Of a stretch of DNA of 64,000 nucleotides, positions 18,991-29,071 are shown one piece after another. The notes under the pieces are model-generated. The model was not told the DNA's origin. It did not search any database and saw only the letters and a list, made by a program, of their open reading frames with translations. The translations under genes were made by a program, and so were the position numbers. This stretch comes from Mesorhizobium denitrificans (GTDB taxonomy: Bacteria > Pseudomonadota > Alphaproteobacteria > Rhizobiales > Rhizobiaceae): positions 88,301 to 152,300 of the forward strand of contig NZ_QURN01000012.1 in NCBI RefSeq assembly GCF_003403035.1, read 5' to 3'. How positions within the stretch are numbered: position 1 is the stretch's first letter; each line of letters begins with the position of its first letter.

Positions 18991-19638
18991 ATGCCTAGCA
19001 GCCCTATTTACCGGCACTTTTCTTTCTATTTGGGGGCGGCGTCCGGTCTTGCGGCCTTATTGTTCGGTTGGTCGTTCGGCACAGATATTACACCTGTGAT
19101 CGCGGCCAACGCGTTCTTTGCGGTCTACATCTGCACAACACTCGCGATGTTCAAGAACCTGACGCCTGACTACCTGCGTAAGCACGCGGCAAGCAGCGAT
19201 GCGCCTGTCTGGCTAATCTTCCTCATGACGCTCTTTGCCGTCGTAGCGGCGATGATCTCGCTCTTTCTGTTGATAAACGGCAGGGCTGCAGCTGAACCGC
19301 TACATCTCGTCATCGCGCTGGTATCCGTGCCGCTCGGGTGGTTTACCATCCACCTGATGGCCGCAATTCATTACGCGCATCTATATTGGCAGCCCGGCCA
19401 CGCCGCCGCAGACAAAACGGCGCGGCGCGGCTTGGAGTTTCCTGGCACAAAAGACCCACAAGGATTTGATTTTCTGTATTTTTCCTGCGTTATAGGAATG
19501 ACCGCGCAAACCTCGGACGTGCAGATCACCGGCAGGCATATGCGCTTCTTCAGTTTGATCCACGGCATTGTTTCATTCTTCTTCAACACAGTAATCGTCG
19601 CCGCCGCCGTTAACCTGGCAGTTTCGCTCGGCAATTAA
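18991..19638 (+). CDS. DUF1345 family inner-membrane protein
   Basis: Integral membrane protein of unknown function. The 215-residue product shows about five hydrophobic segments (near 9-26, 30-48, 68-92, 97-118 and 185-210). A conserved block follows the fourth segment (HYAHLYWQPG, then a short basic loop and DPQGFDFLYFSCVIGMTAQTSDVQITGR) that I recognise from DUF1345 proteins. The ATG at 18991 is preferred to an in-frame TTG at 18976 because it gives the usual N-terminus. It is divergent from pccA and lies 88 nt before the glycine riboswitch, so it is not part of the gcv unit. No function should be assigned beyond the family. Confidence 0.8.
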   Translation: MPSSPIYRHFSFYLGAASGLAALLFGWSFGTDITPVIAANAFFAVYICTTLAMFKNLTPDYLRKHAASSDAPVWLIFLMTLFAVVAAMISLFLLINGRAAAEPLHLVIALVSVPLGWFTIHLMAAIHYAHLYWQPGHAAADKTARRGLEFPGTKDPQGFDFLYFSCVIGMTAQTSDVQITGRHMRFFSLIHGIVSFFFNTVIVAAAVNLAVSLGN

Positions 19639-19726
19639 TCGTGTCGCAGGGAGGTGACAGAGTGTCGGAGTTGGGTTATTTAGCAACTCGTCAGTGACTC
19701 GGATCCCTCAAAGGATTTTAGTCTGC

Positions 19727-19907
19727 CGGTTCGCGGGAGAGAGCAGCGCAAGCTGCCGCCGAAGGGGAAATCGCCCGAAATCTCTCAGGCAAAAGAACCG
19801 TTGCCGGTAATGACACTCTGGAAAGTCGGAACGAAAGTTCCGCGCCGAAGGTGTAAGTGCAACCGACAGAGTTCCGGTTGCGCGAGTCTCTCAGGCTTCA
19901 GACAGAG
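19727..19907 (+). ncRNA. Tandem glycine riboswitch (two aptamers) upstream of gcvTHP
   Basis: Two consecutive glycine-binding aptamers. Aptamer 1 (19727-19800) has P1 CGGTTC/GAACCG (19727-19732 with 19795-19800), a GAGAG/CTCTC helix, and a GCAGC-GCAA-GCTGC hairpin at 19743-19756. It also has the conserved core GCCGAAGGGGAAA and CTCTCAGGC. Aptamer 2 (19816-19907) has P1 CTCTG/CAGAG (19816-19820 with 19903-19907), the core GCCGAAGGTGTAAG, and a second CTCTCAGGC at 19886-19894. The linker is short (about 15 nt), as in cooperative or kink-turn-linked tandem switches. No U-rich terminator follows. A small hairpin (19921-19934) precedes the gcvT ribosome-binding site, so control of translation is the simplest reading; glycine should switch the operon on. 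Confidence 0.95.
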
Positions 19908-19960
19908 GGGCGCTCATTGGACCGCTTTTGCGGTTGAACAGGCGCGACTCTGGAGAAGTA

Positions 19961-21064
19961 ATGACGGACATTTCGGCACGAGATTTACCCCTTAAAGATA
20001 TTCACCTAGCTGCCGGCGCAAAGTTTGGTCCGTTCGCGGGCTGGAACATGCCGCTGACTTATCCGGCCGGCGTGATGAAGGAACACCTCCACACTCGCGA
20101 GCATGTCGGCCTGTTCGACATTTCGCACATGAAGCTGTTTGTCGTTTCCGGTTCGGGCGCGGCAGCAATGCTTGCAAAAGCCTGCCCAATAGATGCGGCT
20201 GCGATGCCGATCCGCCAATCCAAGCTGTCCTTTTTCTTAAATGACAATGCGGGCATCATGGACGACCTAATCATCACCCGGCTGGGCGATGAGCGTTTCA
20301 TGGTCGTCGCGAATGCCGGAAACGCCGTTGCGGATGAAGCACACCTGCGCGCGGTGAGCGCGAATTTTAACGTCGTTCTCGAGCCGCTTGATCGTGTGTT
20401 TATCGCGATTCAGGGACCCGAAGCAGCTGCCGTTCTGGCCGATGCGGGCATCGATACCGGCGGTCTGGTTTTCATGAACGGCTTCGAGCCCCGCGCCAAT
20501 TGGTTCATGAGCCGGTCGGGCTATACGGGCGAAGACGGTTTTGAAATTGGCTTGCCGGAAGCAGATGCGCGGGCTTTGGTCGAAAAGCTTGTAACGGATG
20601 AGCGCGCGCAGTGGATTGGCCTCGCCGCGCGCGACAGCCTTCGGTTGGAAGCCGGGCTCTGCCTGCACGGTAACGATATCGACGCCTCGACCAATCCGGT
20701 CAACGCTGCTTTGCTCTGGGCTATCCCGAAAGAGCTGCGCGAAACGGGTACGTTTATCGGCGCAGATGCGTTGCGCGCTGCAATAGCAGCTGGCGCAACC
20801 GAAAAGCGCGTCGGCCTGAAGCCGGAAGGGCGCCAGCCGGTTCGCGGCGGTGCGCCACTCGTGGACGACGACGGCAATTCTGTCGGGCGTGTTACTTCGG
20901 GCGGTTTCGGACCATCGGCGACTCATCCGGTCGCGATGGGCTATGTGCGCGCCGATCTCGCGAAGCCCGGCGCGGCCAAACTCTTTGCAGAAGTTCGCGG
21001 CAGCCGGATTCCGGTTGAAGTCGCGCCTCTCCCCTTCACCCAACACCGTTATTTCAAGGGATAA
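19961..21064 (+). CDS. gcvT: Glycine cleavage system T protein (aminomethyltransferase)
   Basis: Tetrahydrofolate-dependent T protein: releases ammonia from the aminomethyl-lipoyl arm of GcvH and forms 5,10-methylene-tetrahydrofolate. The 367-residue product has the N-terminal folate-binding region with LFDISHMKL, then [12 protein letters not shown] in the middle. The GCV_T C-terminal barrel follows from about residue 285, with [21 protein letters not shown]. The ATG at 19961 is preceded by GGAGAAG; upstream in-frame codons from 19928 lie inside the riboswitch leader and are rejected. It is the first gene of gcvT-gcvH-gcvP, with 2 nt to gcvH, and is controlled by the tandem glycine riboswitch. 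Confidence 0.97.
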   Translation: MTDISARDLPLKDIHLAAGAKFGPFAGWNMPLTYPAGVMKEHLHTREHVGLFDISHMKLFVVSGSGAAAMLAKACPIDAAAMPIRQSKLSFFLNDNAGIMDDLIITRLGDERFMVVANAGNAVADEAHLRAVSANFNVVLEPLDRVFIAIQGPEAAAVLADAGIDTGGLVFMNGFEPRANWFMSRSGYTGEDGFEIGLPEADARALVEKLVTDERAQWIGLAARDSLRLEAGLCLHGNDIDASTNPVNAALLWAIPKELRETGTFIGADALRAAIAAGATEKRVGLKPEGRQPVRGGAPLVDDDGNSVGRVTSGGFGPSATHPVAMGYVRADLAKPGAAKLFAEVRGSRIPVEVAPLPFTQHRYFKG

Positions 21065-21066
21065 CC

Positions 21067-21435
21067 ATGTCGAAGACCTACTATACCGAAGACCATGAAT
21101 GGCTCACCGTTGACGGTGGCGTGGCGACTGTCGGCATCACCGAATACGCGCAGGAACAGCTTGGCGACATCGTGTTCGTCGAGGCAGCCGAGGTCGGTAA
21201 GCAGATCAAGAAGGGCGACACCGCGGTCGTGGTGGAATCCGTCAAGGCAGCATCCGATGTGTATGCTCCGGTCGATGGCGAAATCGTCGAGGCGAATGAC
21301 GCGCTCTCGTCGGATCCGGCGTTGGTGAACTCCGCTGCAACTGGCAATGGCTGGCTCTGGAAGATGAAGCTCGCCGATGAAGGCCAGCTCATCGGCCTCA
21401 TGGATGAAGCCGCTTACAAGACCCATATTGGGTAA
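21067..21435 (+). CDS. gcvH: Glycine cleavage system H protein
   Basis: Lipoyl carrier that moves the aminomethyl group from GcvP to GcvT and returns reducing equivalents to the lipoamide dehydrogenase (L protein). The 122-residue length is typical. The start [14 protein letters not shown] matches the family, and the lipoylated residue is Lys60 in [14 protein letters not shown]. It starts 2 nt after gcvT, so translational coupling is likely, and gcvP follows after 66 nt. The L-protein gene is not here, as usual for bacteria that share it with the 2-oxoacid dehydrogenases. Confidence 0.97.
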   Translation: MSKTYYTEDHEWLTVDGGVATVGITEYAQEQLGDIVFVEAAEVGKQIKKGDTAVVVESVKAASDVYAPVDGEIVEANDALSSDPALVNSAATGNGWLWKMKLADEGQLIGLMDEAAYKTHIG

Positions 21436-21501
21436 CAACGGTCGCGCTTTCCCTCACCGGCCAACAGGCGAGGGAACACAAAAAGTATAAGCCGAATCTG
21501 G

Positions 21502-24324
21502 ATGGACAACGCCATGAATAGCTACGCTTCCTTCGCTCCAAGGCACATCGGACCGGGAACAGCCGACACGCGCGCAATGCTTGCCGCGCTCGGCGTTCCA
21601 TCGCTGGAAACGCTTATCAGTCAGGCAGTGCCCAACAAGATTCGGCTCGAGCGCCCACTAAACCTTCCGGCTGCGGCAACGGAAGCAGAAGCGCTTGCGG
21701 AGCTTGCGGAAAAGATGTCTGCAAACACCGTGCTCAAGAGCTTCGTGGGCTTGGGCTATCATGGCACGCATACCCCGCCGGTCATCCTGCGCAATATGTT
21801 CGAGAACCCGGCCTGGTACACCGCGTATACGCCGTATCAGGCAGAGATCAGCCAGGGCCGTCTGGAAATGCTTTTCAACTTCCAGACATTCGTAACGGAA
21901 TTGACCGGGCTGCCGGTTGCATCCGCTTCCTTGCTGGACGAAGCGACCGCGCTTGCCGAAGCAATTGGCATCGCCTTCCGTCAGCACAGGGAAAAGCGCA
22001 CGCGCATCGCATTTGCCAACGCCCCTCACCCGCAAACGCGCGACGTCGCAAAGACGCGCGCCGAGCCGCTCGGCATTGAAATCGATGGCGACACGGTCGA
22101 CGAAAACACAGCCGCGCTCGTCGTTGCCTGGCCGGATACTTACGGCGTCTATGGCGACCAGAAGGCCAAGATCGCAGAAGCGAAGGCGGTTGGGGCGCTG
22201 GTCATTTTCGTTGCAGACCCGCTGGCGCTGACTGTTACGGATACGCCAGCCAGCCTCGGTGCGGACATTGCAGTTGGGTCCATGCAGCGCTTTGGCGTGC
22301 CGATGGGCTTTGGCGGCCCGCATGCTGCCTATTGCGCCGTGACAGACGCGCTTACCCGCCTGATGCCGGGTCGTCTCGTAGGTCAATCCGTGGATACAAA
22401 GGGTCGCCCCGGCTATCGATTGGCCCTGCAGACGCGCGAGCAGCACATCCGCCGCGATAAGGCCACGTCCAACATCTGCACCGCGCAGGCGCTGCTTGCG
22501 AATATGGCCACTGCATACGCGATCTGGCACGGACCGGAGGGCCTGCAAGCGATTGCCAATCAAACGCACGGGCTTGCGAGTCGCCTGGCTGCAGCGCTCA
22601 AGGCCAAGGGCCTCAACGTGCTCGGCGACCAGCGCTTCGATACGGTGACTATCGAACTCAAGGGACAGGCAAAGGCGAAGGCCAAGGAAGCGCAGAAGGA
22701 CGGCCGTTTGCTTCGCATGGTCAATGACGACCTGATCGGCATTACCTTCGACGAAACCTCTACCGAAGCCGATTTGCAGGCAATTGCGGCGCTGTTTGGC
22801 GCGACTGCGCCTTCCAAATCGGAGCGCACCCTGCCCGGCAAGCCGCGCGACGCGAAATCGTTCCTGACCCAGCCGGCCTTCCATGAAAACCGCTCAGAAA
22901 CGGATATGATGCGCTTCCTGCGCAAGCTGGCTGACAAGGATCTTGCGCTGGACCGCACGATGATCCCGCTCGGCTCTTGCACAATGAAGCTGAATGCCGC
23001 CGCCGAGATGATCCCGGTTAGCTGGCCGACGGTCGCCAATCTGCATCCCTTTGCGCCGAAGGCACATTCGACCGGATACAAAGCGATGTGTGACGACCTG
23101 GAGCGCTGGCTGGCCGAGATTACCGGGTTCCACGCCGTGTCGCTGCAGCCCAATGCGGGCAGTCAGGGCGAATATGCAGGGCTGCTTGCGATACGCCGTT
23201 ACCATGAGGCGCGCGGCGAAACGAACCGCAACATCTGCCTTATCCCCTCGTCCGCGCATGGCACCAACCCAGCCAGCGCAGCGATGGCGGGTATGGAAGT
23301 CGTCGTGGTGAAGTGCGCCGCGAGCGGCGACATCGACATGGACGACATGCGCGCCAAGGTGGAGCAGCACTCGGCGAACCTTGCAGCGCTGATGATCACC
23401 TATCCTTCGACGCATGGTGTTTTCGAGGAAACCATCAAAGACATCTGCCAGCTGGTCCACGACAATGGCGGGCAGGTCTATCTCGACGGCGCGAACCTGA
23501 ACGCGCTGGTCGGACTTGCACGTCCGGGTGACATTGGCGGCGACGTTTGCCACATGAACCTGCACAAGACCTTCTGCATTCCGCATGGCGGCGGCGGTCC
23601 GGGCGTTGGCCCAATCGGCGTGGCCAAGCATCTCGCGCCCTACCTGCCGGGCCACATCGACCACGGCAGCACGCATCCGGTTTCGGCGGCGCCTTACGGT
23701 TCTGCTTCCATTTTGCCGATCACGTGGATGTATATCCGCATGATGGGCGGCGACGGCCTGAAGCAGGCAACGGAGCATGCAATTCTCGCTGCAAACTATG
23801 TCGCGAACCGGCTGAAAGAGCATTATCCAGTGCTTTACAAGGGCCGCGGCGACCGCGTTGCGCATGAGTGCATTCTGGATACGCGTGTACTGAAGGACAG
23901 CGCGGGCATCACCGTTGACGACATCGCGAAGCGGCTGATCGACTACGGTTTCCACGCACCGACAATGTCTTGGCCGGTGGCCGGAACGCTGATGGTTGAG
24001 CCGACGGAATCCGAGCCGAAGCATGAGCTGGACCGCTTCTGTGATGCGATGATCGGTATCGCTAACGAAGCAGCAAAGGTTGCAAGCGGCGAGTGGTCAA
24101 AGACCGACAACCCGCTTCATAACGCTCCGCATACAGCAACTGAAACGCTGGTTGCAGAATGGACGCATCCTTATTCAAGACTCGAAGCGGCTTATCCCGC
24201 TTCTGACCCGGATACGGCAGCGAAATACTGGCCACCGGTTTCGCGCATCGACAATGTTGCGGGAGATCGCAATCTGGTCTGCTCCTGCCCACCGCTGAGC
24301 GAATATAGCGACGCTGCCGAGTAA
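21502..24324 (+). CDS. gcvP: Glycine dehydrogenase (decarboxylating), P protein
   Basis: PLP enzyme that decarboxylates glycine and loads the aminomethyl group on GcvH. The 940-residue single polypeptide fuses the two P-protein halves (split as GcvPA/GcvPB in some bacteria). The N-terminal half starts [11 protein letters not shown] and has [12 protein letters not shown]; the C-terminal half has [15 protein letters not shown]. The Schiff-base lysine is Lys689 in [16 protein letters not shown]. An ATG at 21514 would shorten the protein by four residues and is also possible; neither start has a strong ribosome-binding site. It is the last gene of the gcv operon, and a terminator hairpin follows immediately. 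Confidence 0.97.
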   Translation: MDNAMNSYASFAPRHIGPGTADTRAMLAALGVPSLETLISQAVPNKIRLERPLNLPAAATEAEALAELAEKMSANTVLKSFVGLGYHGTHTPPVILRNMFENPAWYTAYTPYQAEISQGRLEMLFNFQTFVTELTGLPVASASLLDEATALAEAIGIAFRQHREKRTRIAFANAPHPQTRDVAKTRAEPLGIEIDGDTVDENTAALVVAWPDTYGVYGDQKAKIAEAKAVGALVIFVADPLALTVTDTPASLGADIAVGSMQRFGVPMGFGGPHAAYCAVTDALTRLMPGRLVGQSVDTKGRPGYRLALQTREQHIRRDKATSNICTAQALLANMATAYAIWHGPEGLQAIANQTHGLASRLAAALKAKGLNVLGDQRFDTVTIELKGQAKAKAKEAQKDGRLLRMVNDDLIGITFDETSTEADLQAIAALFGATAPSKSERTLPGKPRDAKSFLTQPAFHENRSETDMMRFLRKLADKDLALDRTMIPLGSCTMKLNAAAEMIPVSWPTVANLHPFAPKAHSTGYKAMCDDLERWLAEITGFHAVSLQPNAGSQGEYAGLLAIRRYHEARGETNRNICLIPSSAHGTNPASAAMAGMEVVVVKCAASGDIDMDDMRAKVEQHSANLAALMITYPSTHGVFEETIKDICQLVHDNGGQVYLDGANLNALVGLARPGDIGGDVCHMNLHKTFCIPHGGGGPGVGPIGVAKHLAPYLPGHIDHGSTHPVSAAPYGSASILPITWMYIRMMGGDGLKQATEHAILAANYVANRLKEHYPVLYKGRGDRVAHECILDTRVLKDSAGITVDDIAKRLIDYGFHAPTMSWPVAGTLMVEPTESEPKHELDRFCDAMIGIANEAAKVASGEWSKTDNPLHNAPHTATETLVAEWTHPYSRLEAAYPASDPDTAAKYWPPVSRIDNVAGDRNLVCSCPPLSEYSDAAE

Positions 24325-24331
24325 CAGTTTC

Positions 24332-24362
24332 AGGCGGGCACTCAGCCCGCCTTTCTGTTTTC
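24332..24362 (+). terminator. Intrinsic terminator of the gcv operon
   Basis: 8-bp perfect GC-rich stem (24332-24339 with 24345-24352), 5-nt loop, then TTCTGTTTT. It begins 8 nt after the gcvP stop codon. The stem and T-tract overlap the last codons and stop of the convergent diguanylate cyclase gene, whose own direction lacks a T-run here. Confidence 0.85.
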
Positions 24363-25496
24363 GTCGAAGAATACGACCCGGTTTCGCCCTTCCCGCTTGG
24401 CCGCGTAAAGCGCACGGTCAGCATCAGTCAGAACGTCAACGAGACTGGACCCTGTTCCAGAACCAAAACTGATGCCGACACTAACGGTGCACTTGACCGG
24501 GCCGAGGTCCGTCTGAATCTCCCGGTCGGCATAGGCCTGCGAAATGCTGCTGGCGATCGCTTCCACCTGATGGCGGCTGACGCGAGACACAATCATGGCA
24601 AATTCTTCACCGCCAAGGCGGAAGGAATGATCGTTTGGCCGGGTATGTTCCGACATAATCGCGCTGAACATGCGCAGTGCTTCATCGCCAACGGCATGGC
24701 CGAACAGATCGTTGGTGCGCTTGAAATGATCGAGGTCAAACATCGCCACGGCGGTGAAGCGTCCAAACTGCTTGTCCGCATAAAGTGATTGCAGCGCCCT
24801 GCGATTCATCAAGCCAGTGAGAGAATCGCGCATCGCTTCAGTCTCATGCTGCACGCTGGCGCGAATGTTGTGCAATGTTAGCAGCAGGCCGCCCAGACCC
24901 GTCATGCAGGCAACAGAGACAATAATGTTGGCACGCTCCGCCCAATTGTCCGGCACATGGCCCAGTTGCCACTGGCCATTGAAAAACAACACGGCGCCGC
25001 AGGCTGCGAACGAAGCCGCGCACAGCACGAATAGCGACGAGACAAGCGTCATCAGCGCCCGCGATTCAGCACGAAAAGACCAGTGAATGAGGCCGATTAG
25101 CGTGAGCAGCAACGCGGTCATTAAATAGGCCAAGATGAAAGCCGCGCCATCGACACCACTCAACACGAGCGCTGTGGTGCCGATTGCGGAACATCCAGCT
25201 ATTAGCAAGGCATCGTGAACGCTCTTGGGCATGCCATAAAGCTGACGCGCCGAGGCAAGAACCATCGCCATGCCCGCGGGCAGTAACGCCAGCATGATGC
25301 AAGCAATCAGGCGGCTGGGGTTATTGGCGTAGATCCAGTAGAAAATGACGTGCGCAACGAGTGCGCCGACGCCCGCCGCGCTGGTGACAAGGTGTCTGTG
25401 TTGACGGGCGGGCACCCAAACGACGAGCAGCGCCACAACCAGGAACGCACCCGACAAAGCCGCCGCCAATAGCAATGAAACATAGTCTAAGGCCAT
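24342..25496 (-). CDS. Membrane-bound diguanylate cyclase (GGDEF domain)
   Basis: Makes cyclic di-GMP from two GTP, a signal for attachment and biofilm. The 384-residue product has an N-terminal membrane sensor of about six hydrophobic segments (residues about 6-28, 38-56, 63-82, 95-113, 117-138, 147-172) and one more near 190-208. The GGDEF domain runs from about 220 to the end. The active-site motif is GGEEF at 295-299. An inhibitory I-site RxxD (Arg286-Pro-Asn-Asp289) sits exactly five residues before it, so product inhibition is expected. FDLDHFKRTND (253-263) supplies a metal ligand. There is no EAL domain. The input ligand is unknown. It is divergent from parE. Confidence 0.93.
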   Translation of the reverse strand: MALDYVSLLLAAALSGAFLVVALLVVWVPARQHRHLVTSAAGVGALVAHVIFYWIYANNPSRLIACIMLALLPAGMAMVLASARQLYGMPKSVHDALLIAGCSAIGTTALVLSGVDGAAFILAYLMTALLLTLIGLIHWSFRAESRALMTLVSSLFVLCAASFAACGAVLFFNGQWQLGHVPDNWAERANIIVSVACMTGLGGLLLTLHNIRASVQHETEAMRDSLTGLMNRRALQSLYADKQFGRFTAVAMFDLDHFKRTNDLFGHAVGDEALRMFSAIMSEHTRPNDHSFRLGGEEFAMIVSRVSRHQVEAIASSISQAYADREIQTDLGPVKCTVSVGISFGSGTGSSLVDVLTDADRALYAAKREGRNRVVFFDENRKAG

Positions 25497-25631
25497 GCTC
25501 GTTCCGCATCATGCCGCCGCGCATATCAATGCACGACGGATCCCTGCCGCCCCTCAGTCGTCAAAGTAATATCATCATATTTATGGAAGCATCCTCAAAT
25601 GGTGAGAATTTTCACTATTTGATTCAGACCC

Positions 25632-25660
25632 TTGTGTAGAATGATGTCGCGCGTTATGCC
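25632..25660 (+). promoter_or_regulatory. Candidate promoter of parE
   Basis: TTGTGT (25632-25637) and TATGCC (25655-25660) with a 17-nt spacer lie about 70 nt upstream of the parE start, in the 235-nt spacer divergent to the diguanylate cyclase. Matches to consensus are partial; no other candidate in the spacer looks better. Confidence 0.35.
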
Positions 25661-25731
25661 GAACATAACCGGAACGCTTGTTGTTCACCCCTTCAAAATG
25701 GCAGTATCGCCAAACTGATTCGATCACGCTC

Positions 25732-27789
25732 ATGGCAGACATGGACCAACCAAGCGATCTTTTCTCTAAGCTCGACGATGCGGGCCGCGCGGCGCAGCGC
25801 AAGGCGGATACAATTGTTCAGGCTGTGAAGAAGACCGGGCAGGTCAAAGACGGCAGCGAAAGCTATAGCGCCGCCGACATTGAAGTGCTGGAGGGGCTGG
25901 AGCCCGTACGCCGTCGCCCCGGTATGTATATTGGCGGCACAGATGAAAAAGCGCTTCATCACCTGTTTGCCGAAGTCATCGACAACTCGATGGACGAGGC
26001 TGTCGCAGGTCACGCGACTTTCATCGAAGTTGAACTCGATGCGCAGGGGTTCCTGACCGTTACCGATAATGGTCGCGGGATTCCGGTGGACCCGCACCCC
26101 AAGTTTAAGGACAAGTCGGCGCTTGAAGTCATCATGACCACGCTGCACGCCGGTGGCAAATTTGACTCGAAGGTTTACGAGACGTCGGGCGGCTTGCACG
26201 GCGTCGGCATTTCGGTCGTCAACGCTCTTTCTGATGTGCTGGAGGTAGAGGTCGCGCGCGGCCGGCAATTATTTCGCCAGCGGTTTACGCGCGGCATCCC
26301 GGTCGGCAAGCTTGAAAAACTCGGTGAAGTGCATAATCGCCGTGGCACACGCGTTCGCTTCCATCCTGATGCTGAGATTTTCGGCAAGAGCGCCGCGTTC
26401 GAGCCTGCGCGCCTTTATCGTATGGCGCGCTCGAAGGCATATCTCTTCGGCGGCGTAAATATACGCTGGTCGTGTGATCCATCGCTTCTGAAAGAGAAAG
26501 ACACGACGCCTGCCAAGGCCGAGTTCCATTTCCCCGGTGGCCTGAAGGACTATCTCGCCGCCTCGCTGGGTGACGAATTTCAGGTCACCCGCGAGATTTT
26601 TTCAGGAAAGAGCGACCGCCAGGGTGGCCATGGTTCAGTGGAATGGGCTGTAACCTGGTATGGCGGCGACGGCTTCATCAATTCCTATTGCAACACCATC
26701 CCCACGCATGAGGGCGGAACGCACGAAACCGGCTTCCGCAACGTGCTGCTGCGAGGCTTGCGAGGCTATGCCGATCTGACAGGCAATAAGCGCGCGTCCA
26801 TCGTGACGAGTGAAGACGTGATGATTTCCGCTGCGGGCATGTTGTCGGTTTTCATCCGCGAGCCGGAATTTGTCGGCCAGACCAAGGACCGCCTCGCAAC
26901 GCTTGAAGCAATTCGCATCGTTGAGGGTGCGGTGCGCGATGCGTTCGACCATTGGCTTGCCGACAATCCGCAGGAAGCTTCGAAACTTTTGGAATGGGTT
27001 ATTGCCCGTGCGGACGAGCGTGTGCGTCGCCGGCAGGAAAAGGAAGTCAGCCGCAAGTCTGCGGTGCGCAAGTTGCGCCTTCCAGGCAAGCTGGCGGATT
27101 GCACGCAAAACGCCGCCGCGGGTGCCGAAATCTTCATCGTGGAAGGTGACTCGGCAGGCGGTTCGGCCAAGCAGGCGCGCGATCGGCAGATGCAGGCGGT
27201 GCTGCCGCTGCGGGGCAAGATCCTGAACGTCGCCAGCGCCGGCAACGACAAGCTTGCGGGCAATCAGCAGATAGGCGATCTCATTCAAGCGCTGGGTTGC
27301 GGCACGCGGTCGAAATATCGCGACGAAGATCTGCGCTATGATCGCGTTGTGATCATGACGGACGCCGATGTTGACGGCGCCCACATCGCCTCATTGCTCA
27401 TCACCTTCTTCTATCAAGAAATGCCCGCGCTGATACGCGGTGGCCATCTCTATATGGCCGTGCCGCCGCTCTACAAAATCAGCCAGGGCGGCAAAACCAT
27501 GTATGCGCGCGACGATGCGCATAAGGATGAATTGCTGCGCACCGAGTTTACCGGTCGCGGCAAGGTGGAGATCGGGCGCTTCAAGGGTTTGGGCGAAATG
27601 CTCGCAAGCCAGCTCAAGGAAACGACGATGGACCCGAAGAAGCGCACGCTGCTACGCGTCGAGGTCATTGACGATGAAGTGCAAACCCGCAGCGCTGTGG
27701 ATGCATTGATGGGAACCAAGGCCGACGCGCGCTTCCGCTTCATTCAGGAAAGAGCTGAGTTCGCGCAAGAAGAAGCGCTCGATATTTGA
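25732..27789 (+). CDS. parE: DNA topoisomerase IV subunit B
   Basis: ATPase subunit of topoisomerase IV, which unlinks replicated chromosomes. The 685-residue product has a GHKL ATPase domain with VIDNSMDEAVAGH, DNGRGIPVDPHPKF and GGLHGVGISVVNAL (roughly residues 80-180). The transducer domain follows, then a TOPRIM domain with EGDSAGG and DADVDGAHI. The N-terminal extension of about 45 residues before EVLEGLEPVRRRPGMYIGG and the wording of the ATPase loops fit ParE better than GyrB. Start is uncertain: ATG codons at 25732 and 25741 and an in-frame TTG at 25678 exist, none with a strong ribosome-binding site. The partner parC is not in the window. Confidence 0.93.
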   Translation: MADMDQPSDLFSKLDDAGRAAQRKADTIVQAVKKTGQVKDGSESYSAADIEVLEGLEPVRRRPGMYIGGTDEKALHHLFAEVIDNSMDEAVAGHATFIEVELDAQGFLTVTDNGRGIPVDPHPKFKDKSALEVIMTTLHAGGKFDSKVYETSGGLHGVGISVVNALSDVLEVEVARGRQLFRQRFTRGIPVGKLEKLGEVHNRRGTRVRFHPDAEIFGKSAAFEPARLYRMARSKAYLFGGVNIRWSCDPSLLKEKDTTPAKAEFHFPGGLKDYLAASLGDEFQVTREIFSGKSDRQGGHGSVEWAVTWYGGDGFINSYCNTIPTHEGGTHETGFRNVLLRGLRGYADLTGNKRASIVTSEDVMISAAGMLSVFIREPEFVGQTKDRLATLEAIRIVEGAVRDAFDHWLADNPQEASKLLEWVIARADERVRRRQEKEVSRKSAVRKLRLPGKLADCTQNAAAGAEIFIVEGDSAGGSAKQARDRQMQAVLPLRGKILNVASAGNDKLAGNQQIGDLIQALGCGTRSKYRDEDLRYDRVVIMTDADVDGAHIASLLITFFYQEMPALIRGGHLYMAVPPLYKISQGGKTMYARDDAHKDELLRTEFTGRGKVEIGRFKGLGEMLASQLKETTMDPKKRTLLRVEVIDDEVQTRSAVDALMGTKADARFRFIQERAEFAQEEALDI

Positions 27790-27805
27790 GCGCTTCGAAG
27801 TGGCG

Positions 27806-28921
27806 TTAGGCCGCGCGGATTGCTAGCGCGTGCCCGCGTGCATTGGTGCGCAGCGCTTCCAGATGCACTGCTTTCAGCATGGCCGAAAGATCGCTGCCAT
27901 CATCGCCAAGCTCTTTCAGCATCAGCCAGCTTGCTTCCTGAACGCCAGCAGCGCGCTTGCCGCGAGCAACGTCTCGCCAAATCTGCAACGCACGGCGCAC
28001 CACCTCGTGGGTCCGTTCGGGCAAACCTGCCTTGCGACACAGCGCATAAAGAGCGTTGTCAAAACCGTTGGCGATAAGCGCGCTGACTTGTTCGTGCGGA
28101 TGCCCGGTGAGCGCAACGAGCGAGGCACCGAAGAAATCGACTTTCCCGTGCGCAAGGGCGCGAATGAGGAAGCGAGGCGTCAGATCACCACGCAACCGCA
28201 GATGCTCGACCAGTGCTGGAAACTCCGAGGTCGGCGTGCGATCGATCAGCGTCACAGACGCTTTCAGCCACGCATCCTTGAGAACGCGGCCTGCGCGCTC
28301 GCCGTGGAATATCGCTCTCACGAGCGGGGATTGCATGAGTGCTTCGCCGAGCCGCACAAGCAATTCGTGGCGGGATTCGGCGGGCAATCTCCGGTCGGCA
28401 ATTAGCGCTTCACGCACGCGCGCCACTCCACCGAAGCGCTCTGTGATGCGCTTGAAGCTGAGTTCGGCAATATCTGCCCCGACATTTCCGAGAAGCACGA
28501 TGCAAGCTTCCGCATCGCCCATTTCGGCGATAGCGGCAGATAAGGACATTGAGACAACAGGACGGTCGGCAATAATTGCCTGAACGGCTGGCTCCCCTAC
28601 CCGCGCACGCTCGATCAAATCGCCATCGGAAAGCAGCGGTGAGCGACCAAGCACAAGTTCGGCCACTTCCGGCTGGTCGGATGCTAGCGCACTGATGATC
28701 TGCGGTGGCGCGACGCGGCTCATGGAAAGCACCTCCGCCAGCGCCATGCGCACTTTCACCGATGGATCATCCAGCAAAAACGTCAGCGCCGCATCGGCGG
28801 CGCATCGGTCATCCACCGGCAGATCGCCATTAATATAAGTCCGCGCCAGCGCCGCAGCCGCCGCTGCTCGCTCCGTTGCCGCCGCAGTCTGTACCCATCT
28901 CAAGAAATGCTCGACAATCAT
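27806..28921 (-). CDS. DUF2336 domain protein
   Basis: Soluble, helix-rich protein of unknown function from a family I know mainly from alphaproteobacteria. The 371-residue product begins MIVEHFLRWVQTA, and this start (28921) is preferred over two upstream in-frame ATGs (28951, 28933) because family members start in this way. Residues about 40-330 are made of short alpha-helical repeats of HEAT type (for example DDPSVKVRMALAEVL and ALASDQPEVAELVL). No catalytic motif, signal peptide or membrane segment is seen. It is convergent with parE (16-nt gap) and divergent from the MaoC gene. A scaffolding or protein-binding role is an inference only. Confidence 0.8.
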   Translation of the reverse strand: MIVEHFLRWVQTAAATERAAAAAALARTYINGDLPVDDRCAADAALTFLLDDPSVKVRMALAEVLSMSRVAPPQIISALASDQPEVAELVLGRSPLLSDGDLIERARVGEPAVQAIIADRPVVSMSLSAAIAEMGDAEACIVLLGNVGADIAELSFKRITERFGGVARVREALIADRRLPAESRHELLVRLGEALMQSPLVRAIFHGERAGRVLKDAWLKASVTLIDRTPTSEFPALVEHLRLRGDLTPRFLIRALAHGKVDFFGASLVALTGHPHEQVSALIANGFDNALYALCRKAGLPERTHEVVRRALQIWRDVARGKRAAGVQEASWLMLKELGDDGSDLSAMLKAVHLEALRTNARGHALAIRAA

Positions 28922-29071
28922 CTGGAATCGCATTCTCCGCCACACATCCAACGCTAGGCCGGAAATGGTTTACGAAGCGTTCACCATATTCTTTAACCTC
29001 CAGTGAAGTCCGTGACAGTGCTTGCGGAGGGCGAGAGCGCCGCATATGGAGGATCGAAAAGGGAGGACTAG

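Noticed and set aside
21658..24024. Open frames of 408 and 376 codons antisense to gcvP
   Set aside because: The sense frame is a complete P protein; the antisense products show no recognisable motif.
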